Shown here piece by piece: positions 1 through 8,016 of a stretch of DNA of 38,104 nucleotides (its first letter is position 1; each line of letters starts with the position of its first letter). A program made the position numbers and the translations under genes. This stretch comes from an uncultured Clostridia bacterium. GTDB lineage: Bacteria; Bacillota; Clostridia; Christensenellales; Aristaeellaceae. The stretch spans positions 1 through 38,104 of the forward strand of contig CALCUD010000144.1 in assembly GCA_937906775.1 (NCBI GenBank), given 5' to 3'. The notes under the pieces are model-generated. The model was not told where the DNA came from. It saw only the letters and a list, made by a program, of their open reading frames with translations, and ran no database searches.

Positions 1-419
1 ATTTCGTCGTTGGCCAGGCAGATATCCGCGGCGGCGGAGATATCGCCGGGATCCTCGGCGGGCACGCCGCAGACCAGCAGGATGTCGTCACGTCCGAGGT
101 CGTTCTTGATCTGGTTGAAAGCGGAAGTCGCGCCCTGAACGCCCTGAACGAAGATGATGGCCTTCACTTCGGGATCGTTCGCGAAAGCGAGCAGCTTGGA
201 AATAGTGGTTTCAACTTCGGAAGAGAAGTTGTCCGGATAGGTGTCGTGGATCACGACATCAGGGTACTGTTCCTTGAGGTTTTCGGCGGCGGCGTATTCT
301 TCGTCGCCCTGGCTGGTGGTGCCGGTGAGGATGGCAACCTTGTAACCGTCGGCGGCAGCAAAGCTGACCATAGACAGAACCAGTGCCAGAGCCATCAGGA
401 TACTTAGAAGCTTTTTCAT
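1..419 (-). CDS. DUF3798-like exported protein (partial, C-terminus outside window)
   Basis: An open reading frame runs leftward from an ATG at 417-419 off the window edge, giving the first ~139 residues. The first 22 residues are a signal peptide (MKK, a hydrophobic core, then AFAAAD-like cleavage region) without a lipobox. The mature part begins YKVAILTGTTSQGDEEY and continues with alternating beta/alpha segments like a type I periplasmic binding protein; the segments ENLKEQYPD, TYPDNF, and VKAIIFVQGVQG match my recollection of the DUF3798 family, which is found in Clostridia and is structurally similar to solute-binding proteins. A GGAGGACACCCC ribosome site precedes the ATG. The ligand is unknown. 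The family call is from memory of motifs and could be a related binding-protein family. Confidence 0.7.
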   Translation of the reverse strand, partial: MKKLLSILMALALVLSMVSFAAADGYKVAILTGTTSQGDEEYAAAENLKEQYPDVVIHDTYPDNFSSEVETTISKLLAFANDPEVKAIIFVQGVQGATSAFNQIKNDLGRDDILLVCGVPAEDPGDISAAADICLANDE

Positions 420-468
420 GGGGTGTCCTCCTTAAGTTTAATCGTCTCGTTGCATCGAGATTGCTCTT

Positions 469-497
469 ATGTTATCAAATTCTTACCAAACTGTCAA
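469..497 (-). promoter_or_regulatory. Promoter of the DUF3798-like gene
   Basis: On the minus strand TTGACA (497-492) is followed after exactly 17 bp by TAACAT (474-469), about 50 bp upstream of the start codon at 419. The -35 is perfect and the -10 matches 4 of 6. Confidence 0.65.
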
Positions 498-582
498 AAT
501 TACGAACGTTTGGAGAGTAAAAAAACAGCAAAAAAACATTTTTCTCCTCCCACGGTTCAAAGTACCCGATTCCGGAAAAATG

Positions 583-591
583 TGATATACT
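583..591 (+). promoter_or_regulatory. Extended -10 promoter element of the 626 gene
   Basis: TGATATACT (TG-N-TATACT) lies 35 bp before the ATG at 626. No good -35 is seen at the normal distance, as expected for an extended -10 promoter. The identical element occurs before the GH10-GH9 gene at 18232-18240. Confidence 0.5.
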
Positions 592-625
592 GATGAAGAT
601 TCAATCACGATGGGAGTTCTGTGAC

Positions 626-1435
626 ATGAAACGCATCCTTTCTCTTCTGCTGTGCCTGCTTCTGTTCCTTTCCTGTGCTCTGGCGGAAGAGGATGTTGCA
701 ATTGATGAAATCGTTGAGGATGTCCTTCTGGACGATGACGGCAACGAGATTGCCTTAGTTCCCACCGAAACGCCCGAAGCCACAACACTCTCTTCCGCCC
801 GTGAGGATTTCATCAACCGGATCGTTACACTGGGGCGGGATCTGTACGAAAAGGCCAACGGAAAACGCCAGCGCGCACATTACTCCTCCGATATCTATGT
901 GTGTAAAAACTTTACGGTCTATCTGTTCCGCCAGAACCGGGACGATTTCCGCATAGCGGAATATCCGGACGTGGAGCTGGTGATCCCCAACAATCTCCCG
1001 GCCAAGCAATGTAAGCCCTACGCCTATGGCTTCCTGTGGGAGGATATTCCCGCCGAAAAAGGCAATCCCTTTGAGGTAGCCGCTCAATTCATCTACAACG
1101 CCGATCTGAGCTACGATGAAAACCTCGCCCTGGCCGAGGATTTCATGCGTCAGGCGCAGCGCGGGGACTATTTCCAGATGTCCGCGGACTACGATTACGG
1201 CGTCGGCGCCCACAGCGCAATCATGCTGGGGTGGGACGCAGAAACCGACGAGATTCACTGGATGGACAGCAATATGCGTGGCGGAAAGATCAACGGTATC
1301 CGCTACGGCCTTGTTCAGTTTGACGAGGTCAAAAGCGTAAGCTGGTGGGCCGAAGCCTTCTGCCACAAAAAGCGTGGCGCCACCCTGTACCGTCTTCGGG
1401 ACGATATCATCTATAAACCCGATGTGGTAAACTGA
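626..1435 (+). CDS. Exported hypothetical protein, possible papain/NlpC-like cysteine peptidase fold
   Basis: I chose the ATG at 626, giving 269 residues, because it starts a clean signal peptide (MKRILSLLLCLLLFLSCALA, then EED) and has GGGAG 10 bp upstream; an upstream ATG at 593 would put a charged stretch before it. After an acidic low-complexity segment comes a globular part with Cys93 at the start of a helix (VCKNFTVYLF), His196 (GVGAHSAIMLGW) and Asp214 (HWMDSN). This Cys, then His, then Asp/Asn order with His opening a beta strand is what papain-like and NlpC/P60 or CHAP peptidases show, but I do not recognise the family and the spacing is unusual. It is followed 21 bp later by the PfkB kinase gene, perhaps on one transcript. 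Function is inference only. Confidence 0.6.
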   Translation: MKRILSLLLCLLLFLSCALAEEDVAIDEIVEDVLLDDDGNEIALVPTETPEATTLSSAREDFINRIVTLGRDLYEKANGKRQRAHYSSDIYVCKNFTVYLFRQNRDDFRIAEYPDVELVIPNNLPAKQCKPYAYGFLWEDIPAEKGNPFEVAAQFIYNADLSYDENLALAEDFMRQAQRGDYFQMSADYDYGVGAHSAIMLGWDAETDEIHWMDSNMRGGKINGIRYGLVQFDEVKSVSWWAEAFCHKKRGATLYRLRDDIIYKPDVVN

Positions 1436-1456
1436 ACCGGCAGGGAGGCATCCGTC

Positions 1457-2374
1457 ATGAGCATGGTCGTACTGGGCGCGGTTTTTGTGGACATCAAGGG
1501 CTACCCTTCCGGAACCTATATTCCCGGCGGGCGCAACGCGGGCCGCGTGGAATATGTCCACGGCGGCGTGAGCCGCAATATCGCCGAGGATCTTGGCAAT
1601 CTGGAGCTCCAGCCGGTCTTTCTGTCCGTGGTCGACGAAAGCGGTACCGGTGCGGACGTGATTGCCAAACTGGAGAAGCACAAGGTCGACACGCGCTACA
1701 TCCGCCGCGTTCCCGACGGGCTGGGGACCTGGCTGGCCGTCTTCGATAACGGCAACGATATCTGCGCCGCCATTTCCAAGCGCCCGGATCTGAGCGCGCT
1801 GCTGGATGTGCTGCGGGATTCCGGGGATGAGATCTTTTCCGCCGCCGACAGTGTCCTGTTGGAGATCGATATGGACAAGGAAATCGTCAAGCAGGTATTC
1901 GCTCTGGCCCGGAAATACCGCAAGCGCGTTTACGCCGCGGTATCCAATATGAACATCGCCATGGACCGTCGGGATTTCTTCCGCGAGGTCGATTGCTTCG
2001 TATGCAACCTGCAGGAAGCGGAGATCCTCTTCGCCGAAAGCTACGCCGGTCCGGAGCCGGAGGAGCTGTCCGGAATTCTGGCGCAAAAGGTAGTCAGCGC
2101 AGGCATGCGCGCCATGGTCGTCACACTCGGCGGGCGCGGCGCGGTCTGGGCCACGTCGGACGGCGATTACGGTGTCTGCCCCGCCCTGAGCGTCCGCGTG
2201 GAGGATACCACCGGCGCCGGAGACGCATTCTTCGCCGGCGTCGCTGCCGGGCTGACCTATGGGAAGACGATGCCCGAAGCCTGCGCCATCGGTACCCGCC
2301 TTGCCGCCTCAGTCATCTGTTCGCTGGATAATACCTGCCCCCGCTTTATGCCTGAAGAGTTCGGACTTAAATAA
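1457..2374 (+). CDS. PfkB (ribokinase)-family carbohydrate/nucleoside kinase
   Basis: This 305-residue protein has the usual length of PfkB-family kinases, which phosphorylate a sugar or nucleoside with ATP in the cytoplasm. The N-terminal signature is GGVSRNIAEDLGNL near residue 36, and the C-terminal signature DTTGAGDAFFAG near residue 253 carries the anion hole and the catalytic Asp. The VTLGGRGAV strand before it is also typical. The 'GGVSRNIAE' form resembles pseudouridine kinases (PsuK), but no psuG glycosidase gene is next to it, so the substrate is left open. The ATG at 1457 has GGAGG about 9 bp upstream. It lies 21 bp after the exported hypothetical gene. Confidence 0.85.
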   Translation: MSMVVLGAVFVDIKGYPSGTYIPGGRNAGRVEYVHGGVSRNIAEDLGNLELQPVFLSVVDESGTGADVIAKLEKHKVDTRYIRRVPDGLGTWLAVFDNGNDICAAISKRPDLSALLDVLRDSGDEIFSAADSVLLEIDMDKEIVKQVFALARKYRKRVYAAVSNMNIAMDRRDFFREVDCFVCNLQEAEILFAESYAGPEPEELSGILAQKVVSAGMRAMVVTLGGRGAVWATSDGDYGVCPALSVRVEDTTGAGDAFFAGVAAGLTYGKTMPEACAIGTRLAASVICSLDNTCPRFMPEEFGLK

Positions 2375-2420
2375 ACGCATCCCTTTGGGTTTGTCTGAAA
2401 AAGCTTTGCGTAAAAATGTA

Positions 2421-2690
2421 TCAATGTTTCAATATATAAATCAACAAAATCAATACCACAGCAGCAAGCCAGATCGCCAGACGCTTTGACTCCTCGCCGT
2501 TGTTTTTGGGCTTCACCGGATCCGCGGCAGGCCGGGGCGGCTCCAGCGGATCACGGGGTGCCTGAACCGGTTTGTTTTCCGGTTCAGTCCCGTCCGTTCG
2601 TGTTCCGCAGTACTCGCAGTATTTGCGGCCGCTGTCGGGGATCGGGGCGCCGCATGCCTCGCAGATCTTTGACTTTGAATCCTTACTCAC
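2421..2690 (-). CDS. Zinc-ribbon protein with C-terminal membrane anchor
   Basis: This is an 89-residue protein. Residues ~9-30 form a zinc ribbon with two Cys-x2-Cys knuckles (CEACG and CEYCG). A proline- and charge-rich linker follows (APRDPLEPPRPAADP), and then a single hydrophobic segment near residues 71-87 ends the protein, so it is probably tail-anchored with the ribbon in the cytoplasm. The start is a GTG at 2688-2690 that overlaps the last 8 bp of the aminopeptidase gene, which suggests translational coupling. Such short zinc-ribbon membrane proteins are common in Clostridia; no function is known to me. Confidence 0.75.
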   Translation of the reverse strand: MSKDSKSKICEACGAPIPDSGRKYCEYCGTRTDGTEPENKPVQAPRDPLEPPRPAADPVKPKNNGEESKRLAIWLAAVVLILLIYILKH

Positions 2691-3954
2691 GGCTCCACAT
2701 CTCCTTCAGCGCCCGGATCAGATACTCCAGGTCCTTCGTTCCGGCCGTTTCATATGCGGAATGCATCGCCAGCTGCGCCAGTCCGATGTCCACGGTATCC
2801 ATGGAGATATGGCTGTTGGCGATATTGCCCAGCGTGGAACCGCCGGGCATATCCGACCGGTTGGCAAACTGCTGCACCGGTACCCCGGCGTCCTCACAGA
2901 TCATCGTGAACCGCGCGCAGGAGACCGCGTCCGTTGTGTATTTCTGATTGGCGTTGTGCTTGATGACAATGCCTTTATTCATATACGTCCGGTTCTGTCT
3001 GTCATATTTCTCCGGGTGGTTCGGATGCACCGCGTGGGCGTTGTCGGCGGAAACCATGAAACTGCCCGCCATCGCCGCGCGGATCTCCCCGTCGGAAGCC
3101 CCGAGGGCGAAGCCGAGTCTCGTCAGGGTATTGTACAGGAAGTCGGAGTCTGCGCCCTGTTTTGTCCCGGAGCCGACCTCCTCATTATCCATCACGGCGC
3201 AGACCGCTACGGTTTCCCGGACCTCAGACTCTGTCAGCGCGGTCATTGCAGCCCAGGCGCACTCCAGATCGTCGATCCGTCCGCAGGAGAAAAACGCGTC
3301 GCCGCTGCCCCAGACGCTTCCGGACTGGCGGTTGTACAGAAACAGATCATGAGCCAGAATATCCCCTTCCTCCACGCCGGCCGAGGCGGCGATCTCCGCC
3401 GTCAGTTTTCCGTTGCTCCCGTTCTGTCCGTACAGGGGAAGCATATCCGTCTGGGGATCATATTTATAGCCGTTGTTGATATCGCGGTTAAAATGGATCG
3501 GCATGTTCGGGATCATCACGGCGTCCCGTCCCAGATCCACGAGTCTGGTCTCCACCCGTTCCCCGGCCCGGACCGCGACGCGTCCGGCTATTCCCAGCGG
3601 CCGGTCGAACCAGGAGGACATGATCATCCCGCCGTATTTTTCCACGTTGAGACGGACATAGGATCCGCCGTCCGCGGGATCCTCAAACACCGGTTTCAGT
3701 TTGAATGTCGGGGAATCCCCGTGGGCCGCGGCGATCCGGAAGGACGCAAATCCGCTGTCCGGCACGGCAAAGGCAATGATCGCCGATCCGTTCCGGGTCA
3801 CGAAATATTTCCCGCCGGCATCCACCAGCCAGGGATCTGTTTCCTTCAATTCCCGATACCCGCTTTTCAGCAGCATTTCCCGGAATCCCTCCACGGCGTG
3901 AAAAGCCGTCGGAGCCTGCTCCGCAAAAGTAAGGAACCGCTCCAGTTGATCCAT
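2683..3954 (-). CDS. apeB: M18-family metalloaminopeptidase
   Basis: The protein is 423 residues from the ATG at 3952-3954 (MDQLERFLTF), close to the usual M18 length of ~430. I prefer this start because GGGGGGACG precedes it and the longer frame would run into the atpC end. Family marks include AAHGDSPTFKLKP with the first metal-binding His, DNEEVGSGTKQGADS with the catalytic and metal acidic residues, GGSTLGNI, and a C-terminal DIGLAQLAMHSAYETAG containing the last metal His. M18 enzymes are cytoplasmic, two-metal aminopeptidases that remove N-terminal residues from peptides. A terminator separates it from atpC, so it is probably transcribed apart from the ATP synthase operon. Confidence 0.9.
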   Translation of the reverse strand: MDQLERFLTFAEQAPTAFHAVEGFREMLLKSGYRELKETDPWLVDAGGKYFVTRNGSAIIAFAVPDSGFASFRIAAAHGDSPTFKLKPVFEDPADGGSYVRLNVEKYGGMIMSSWFDRPLGIAGRVAVRAGERVETRLVDLGRDAVMIPNMPIHFNRDINNGYKYDPQTDMLPLYGQNGSNGKLTAEIAASAGVEEGDILAHDLFLYNRQSGSVWGSGDAFFSCGRIDDLECAWAAMTALTESEVRETVAVCAVMDNEEVGSGTKQGADSDFLYNTLTRLGFALGASDGEIRAAMAGSFMVSADNAHAVHPNHPEKYDRQNRTYMNKGIVIKHNANQKYTTDAVSCARFTMICEDAGVPVQQFANRSDMPGGSTLGNIANSHISMDTVDIGLAQLAMHSAYETAGTKDLEYLIRALKEMWSRE

Positions 3955-3981
3955 ACGTCCGTCCCCCCGATCCGTTTTCTG

Positions 3982-4010
3982 AAAAACGGGGAACGGAAAT
4001 ACCGTTCCCC
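3982..4010 (-). terminator. Rho-independent terminator of the ATP synthase operon
   Basis: A perfect 9-bp stem (GGGGAACGG at 3988-3996 and CCGTTCCCC at 4002-4010) with a 5-nt loop is followed on the minus strand by GTTTTTC. It starts 9 bp beyond the atpC stop codon. Confidence 0.75.
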
Positions 4011-4018
4011 GAAAATGA

Positions 4019-4285
4019 TTATTCCTTATCCCATTCAAGCGAAGATGTCAGAACGGTGACCCGCTCCTTATCCACCGTCAGCAATCCTTCCGCGACAGTC
4101 CCCTCCCGGCGGACATCCTCCCCGGTCTCCACCACGCAGCGGCCCCGGACAACGCCGGTCACAAAGGGGATATGTCCGGCCAGAACAGCCAGATCGCCCT
4201 CCGTGCCCCGCAGGATCAGCTTGGTCGCGTCACCGCGGAACAGATCGCCGTCCGGAGAAGAAATGATCAGCGGGAATGTTCTCAT
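4019..4285 (-). CDS. atpC: F1-ATPase epsilon subunit, short form lacking the C-terminal domain
   Basis: The gene encodes only 88 residues, whereas typical epsilon subunits have about 130-140. What is present is the N-terminal beta-sandwich: ISSPDGDLFRGDA, the conserved EGDLAVLAGHIPFV turn, and EGLLTVDKERVTVL. The reading frame then ends, so the two-helix C-terminal domain that inhibits ATP hydrolysis in many bacteria is absent. The stop is followed directly by the operon terminator, so this is the natural gene end and not a visible frameshift. Its ATG overlaps the atpD stop by 4 bp (ATGA). The subunit should still connect gamma to the c-ring. Confidence 0.9.
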   Translation of the reverse strand: MRTFPLIISSPDGDLFRGDATKLILRGTEGDLAVLAGHIPFVTGVVRGRCVVETGEDVRREGTVAEGLLTVDKERVTVLTSSLEWDKE

Positions 4286-5685
4286 GCCATGCCGCCTTTT
4301 CTGGCCTTCTCGACCGCTTCATCAATGGTACCCACATACAGGAACGCGCTTTCGGGCAGATCGTCATGCTTGCCCTCAATGATCTCACGGAAGCCGCGAA
4401 GCGTTTCGCTGACGGGAACATACACGCCGGGAATACCGGTGAATTTTTCGGAAACGAACAGCGGCTGGGACAGGAACCGCTGGATCTTACGGGCACGGTT
4501 CACCAGCAGCTTGTCTTCCTCCGCCAGTTCGTCCATACCCATGATCGCGATGATATCCATCAGCTCATTGTAACGCTGCAGGATCCGCTGCACTTCCCGC
4601 GCGATGCGGTAGTGTTCTTCTCCCAGCACATCGGCGGACAGGATCCGGCTCGTGGAATCCAGCGGATCCACCGCGGGATAGATACCCTGGGAGGCGATGG
4701 AGCGGGAAAGCACCGTCGTCGCGTCCAGATGCGCGAAGGTTGTCGCGGGAGCCGGGTCGGTCAGGTCGTCCGCAGGGACATAGACCGCCTGGACGGAAGT
4801 GATGGAACCCTTGTGGGTGGATGTGATCCGTTCCTGCAGGGTACCCATTTCTGTCGCCAGCGTCGGCTGATAGCCAACGGCGGAAGGCACGCGGCCCAGC
4901 AGCGCGGAAACCTCGGAACCGGCCTGCGTGAAGCGGAAGATATTATCAATGAACAGCAGAACGTCCTGATTTTCCTGATCGCGGAAGTATTCCGCCATGG
5001 TCAGTCCCGCCAGGCCGACGCGCATACGGGCTCCCGGCGGCTCGTTCATCTGACCGTAGACCAGCGCCGTATTGGCCAGAACGCCGCTCTCCTTCATTTC
5101 ACAATAAAGGTCGTTGCCCTCGCGGGTGCGTTCCCCGACGCCCGTGAACACGGACAGACCGCCGTGCTGCTTGGCAATGTTGTTGATCAGTTCCATGATC
5201 ATAACGGTCTTGCCTACGCCGGCGCCGCCGAACATACCGATCTTGCCGCCCTTGGCATAGGGACAGATCAGGTCGATGACCTTGATACCCGTCTCCAGGA
5301 TCTCTGTGGAGGTGGACAGTTCCTCATAGGTCGGCGCCGGACGGTGAATATCCCAACGCTCCTCCGTCTCAACGGCGGGACCGTCGTCCACAACATCGCC
5401 CAGGACATTGAAGATCCGTCCCAGCGTTTCCCGTCCGACAGGAACGGAAATACCCTTGCCTGTATCGGTCACAGTGACGCCGCGCTGCAGTCCGTCGGTG
5501 GAACCCATGGCAATGCAGCGGACTGTACCGTCGCCGATATGCTGGGCCACCTCGACCGTCAGGGTCTTCTCCCCCAGCGGCAGGGTCAGCGCGTTGTAAA
5601 TCGCGGGAAGATGATCCTCCCCGAAGCGGACGTCGACTACAGGTCCCATGACCTGCGCGACGACTCCTGTAAACTGTTTATCCAC
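4282..5685 (-). CDS. atpD: F1-ATPase beta subunit (catalytic)
   Basis: The 467-residue protein matches the family length. The Walker A motif GGAGVGKT is at residues 153-160 and the catalytic Glu185 lies in GVGERTREGND. The segments ALVYGQMNEPPGARMRV and SEVSALLGRVPSAVGYQPT are hallmarks of AtpD. The start is a GTG at 5683-5685 with AGGGGGA upstream. It sits 33 bp after atpG and overlaps atpC, in the standard atp order. Beta forms the catalytic sites of the F1 head with alpha and makes or hydrolyses ATP. Confidence 0.98.
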   Translation of the reverse strand: MDKQFTGVVAQVMGPVVDVRFGEDHLPAIYNALTLPLGEKTLTVEVAQHIGDGTVRCIAMGSTDGLQRGVTVTDTGKGISVPVGRETLGRIFNVLGDVVDDGPAVETEERWDIHRPAPTYEELSTSTEILETGIKVIDLICPYAKGGKIGMFGGAGVGKTVMIMELINNIAKQHGGLSVFTGVGERTREGNDLYCEMKESGVLANTALVYGQMNEPPGARMRVGLAGLTMAEYFRDQENQDVLLFIDNIFRFTQAGSEVSALLGRVPSAVGYQPTLATEMGTLQERITSTHKGSITSVQAVYVPADDLTDPAPATTFAHLDATTVLSRSIASQGIYPAVDPLDSTSRILSADVLGEEHYRIAREVQRILQRYNELMDIIAIMGMDELAEEDKLLVNRARKIQRFLSQPLFVSEKFTGIPGVYVPVSETLRGFREIIEGKHDDLPESAFLYVGTIDEAVEKARKGGMA

Positions 5686-5718
5686 TGTTTTTTCCCCCTT
5701 TATGGGTTCATGTGTTGT

Positions 5719-6519
5719 TTATAAGCCGCTGCCGGCCACGATCTCGGTGATCTCCTGTGTGATGGAGTTCTGCCGGGCGCGGTTGTATTTCAGCTGCAGG
5801 CCGTCGATCATCGTCTGGGCATTCTTGCCGGCGGAATCCATCGCCATCCTGCGGGCCGCGACCTCGCTGGCGAAGCTTTCCTTCACGCAGGCCGCGAGCA
5901 TACCGGCCACGCAGGTCGGCACCGCCGAATTCAGCACCGTCAGCTCATCCGGCTCAAAGACGGTCGAAGTCTGGCCCTGATTCTCCGATTTTTCCAGCGG
6001 GAGCACCCACAGCAGCTCGGCTTCCTGGGTCATCATAGATCTGTACTTCGTATACAGAATGGCCAGCCGGCCGAACTTTCCGTCCAGAAAATCGGCGCAC
6101 TGCTCATCCGCAATCCGCTTCGCGTCCTGCCCGGTGAAATGCTCGGAGGAGATAAAGGGTCTGCCGAAACGGTCGCACGCGCGCTTTCCGATCGGAATAA
6201 ACTCCGCGTCCGGCAGGGTGGCCGCGAGACGGAACACATTGGCGTTATAGCCTCCCGCCAGCCCGCGGTCCCCGGCGATCACGATCACGCGGGTCCCCGT
6301 CCCGACCGGCGCCATATACGGTGAAAGGGCGCATTCGGGACTGGAACGGAGCGTCGAGATCACTTCCTCCATCGCCGAGGCGTATTCCCGGGAACGGGAC
6401 ATATTCTGGGTCGCCCGGCGGATCTTGGAGGATGCCACCAGCCCCATGGCCTTGGTCAGATGGAGCGTGGAATCCACGGAACGGATCCGGCTCCTCAGGG
6501 ATTTGATATCGGCACCCAT
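5719..6519 (-). CDS. atpG: F1-ATPase gamma subunit
   Basis: The 266-residue protein is a little shorter than the usual ~285. The N-terminal coiled-coil helix carries KSLRSRIRSVDSTLHLTKAM and the C-terminal helix carries RARQNSITQEITEIVAG; both are family signatures. The central Rossmann-like part includes GDRGLAGGYNANVF. Gamma is the rotating shaft between the c-ring and the alpha3beta3 head. The ATG has GGAGGT upstream and begins 3 bp after the atpA stop, in normal operon order. Confidence 0.96.
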   Translation of the reverse strand: MGADIKSLRSRIRSVDSTLHLTKAMGLVASSKIRRATQNMSRSREYASAMEEVISTLRSSPECALSPYMAPVGTGTRVIVIAGDRGLAGGYNANVFRLAATLPDAEFIPIGKRACDRFGRPFISSEHFTGQDAKRIADEQCADFLDGKFGRLAILYTKYRSMMTQEAELLWVLPLEKSENQGQTSTVFEPDELTVLNSAVPTCVAGMLAACVKESFASEVAARRMAMDSAGKNAQTMIDGLQLKYNRARQNSITQEITEIVAGSGL

Positions 6520-6522
6520 GCC

Positions 6523-8016
6523 TTACCTCCGAAAACTCTTCAGCGCTTCCTCCAGCTCTGCGACATCGCTGTCGTCCCACTGGCCGCCCTCGACTCTTTC
6601 GAGGAACGCGGAATACTGATTCTGCAGATATGCGAAGAAGTCATCTTCCCACTGAGAGACCTGCGAGGGTTCAACATCATTCAGGAAGCCCTTGGTCACC
6701 GCGTAAACCACCGCGATCTGGCAGCCCACACGGACGGGATGGGAACGGCCCTGTTTCAGGACCTCCACGATACGCTCGCCCAGCGCCAGACGCGCTTTGG
6801 TATCCGCGTCCAGATCGCTTCCGAACTGCGCGAAAGCCTGCAGTTCACGGTATTGCGCGTAGAGCAGCTTCAGCTCGCCGGCCACCTTCTTCATGCCCTT
6901 GATCTGGGCGGATCCGCCGACACGGGATACGGAAATACCCGGGTTGATGGCGGGACGGATACCGCTGTGGAACAGTTCGGTCTCCAGGAAGATCTGACCG
7001 TCGGTGATGGAAATGACGTTGGTCGGGATATACGCGGAAACATCGCCCGCCTGCGTCTCGATGATAGGCAGGGCGGTAATGGAACCTCCGCCGTATTCAG
7101 GCGCCACGCAGGCAGCCCGCTCCAGCAGACGGGAATGCAGATAGAACACGTCGCCCGGATAGGCCTCGCGTCCCGGAGGACGGCGGATCAGCAGGCTCAG
7201 CGCACGGTAGGCCACCGCGTGCTTGCTCAGATCGTCGTAAACGATCAGGACATCCTTGCCCAAAGCGCGGAAATATTCTGCCATGGCGCAGCCGGAATAC
7301 GGCGCGATATACTGCAGAGGCGCGCTCTCGGCCGCGGAGGCGGACACGATCGTCGTATAGGACATGGCGCCGGCTTTTTCCAGTTCCTGAGCGATCTGAA
7401 CCACGCTGGTGCGCTTCTGTCCGATGGCCACATAGATACAGATGACGCCGGTGCCCTTCTGATTGATAATCGTATCGACCGCGATCGTCGTTTTCCCGGT
7501 CTGCCGGTCGCCGATGATCAGCTCACGCTGGCCCCGGCCGATGGGGATCATGGAGTCGATGGCCTTGATGCCCGTCTGCAGCGGAACGGAAACGCCCTTG
7601 CGCTGGATGATCCCGGGGGCGGGAGATTCCACGGGACGGGTTTCGGACGTCGCCGCGGGGCCTTTTCCGTCAATGGGCGCGCCCAGCGCGTTCACGACGC
7701 GGCCCAGCAGCGCTTCGCCCACGGGCACGCTCAGCGCCTCGCCCGTACGGTAAACCTCGGAGCCTTCCTGAACGGTATCCCGCTCGGAAAGGATAGCGAC
7801 GGAAACCGTCTCTTCCTCCAGGTTCTGTGCCATGCCGAAGCTCCCGTCCTCAAAGCGGAGCAGCTCGTTGGCCATGCAGGAACGCAGCCCGTACACCGTG
7901 GCAATTCCGTCGCCCACGGTAATGACCGTGCCGTTTTCCTTCATTTCGATCTTTGTTTCGTACTGTTTGATCTGTTCTTTGATGATACTGCTGATTTCTC
8001 CGGCTTTGGAGCTCAT
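6523..8016 (-). CDS. atpA: F1-ATPase alpha subunit
   Basis: The 497-residue protein is full length. The nucleotide-binding loop GDRQTGKT is at residues 169-176, and downstream come YDDLSKHAVAYR, the LLRRPPGREAYPGDVFY-type segment (here LIRRPPGREAYPGDVFYLH) and the arginine-finger region GISVSRVGGSAQIK. Its start overlaps the end of atpH by 4 bp. Alpha holds the non-catalytic nucleotide sites and supplies the arginine finger to beta. Confidence 0.98.
   Translation of the reverse strand: MSSKAGEISSIIKEQIKQYETKIEMKENGTVITVGDGIATVYGLRSCMANELLRFEDGSFGMAQNLEEETVSVAILSERDTVQEGSEVYRTGEALSVPVGEALLGRVVNALGAPIDGKGPAATSETRPVESPAPGIIQRKGVSVPLQTGIKAIDSMIPIGRGQRELIIGDRQTGKTTIAVDTIINQKGTGVICIYVAIGQKRTSVVQIAQELEKAGAMSYTTIVSASAAESAPLQYIAPYSGCAMAEYFRALGKDVLIVYDDLSKHAVAYRALSLLIRRPPGREAYPGDVFYLHSRLLERAACVAPEYGGGSITALPIIETQAGDVSAYIPTNVISITDGQIFLETELFHSGIRPAINPGISVSRVGGSAQIKGMKKVAGELKLLYAQYRELQAFAQFGSDLDADTKARLALGERIVEVLKQGRSHPVRVGCQIAVVYAVTKGFLNDVEPSQVSQWEDDFFAYLQNQYSAFLERVEGGQWDDSDVAELEEALKSFRR

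Noticed and set aside
755..2086. A 443-residue minus-strand frame across the 626 gene and PfkB kinase
   Set aside because: It spans two plus-strand genes including the DTTGAGD kinase motif on the other strand, and shows no domain.
2375..2420. Terminator between the PfkB kinase and zinc-ribbon genes
   Set aside because: Only an imperfect ACGCA/TGCGT pairing with a long loop is present; not convincing.
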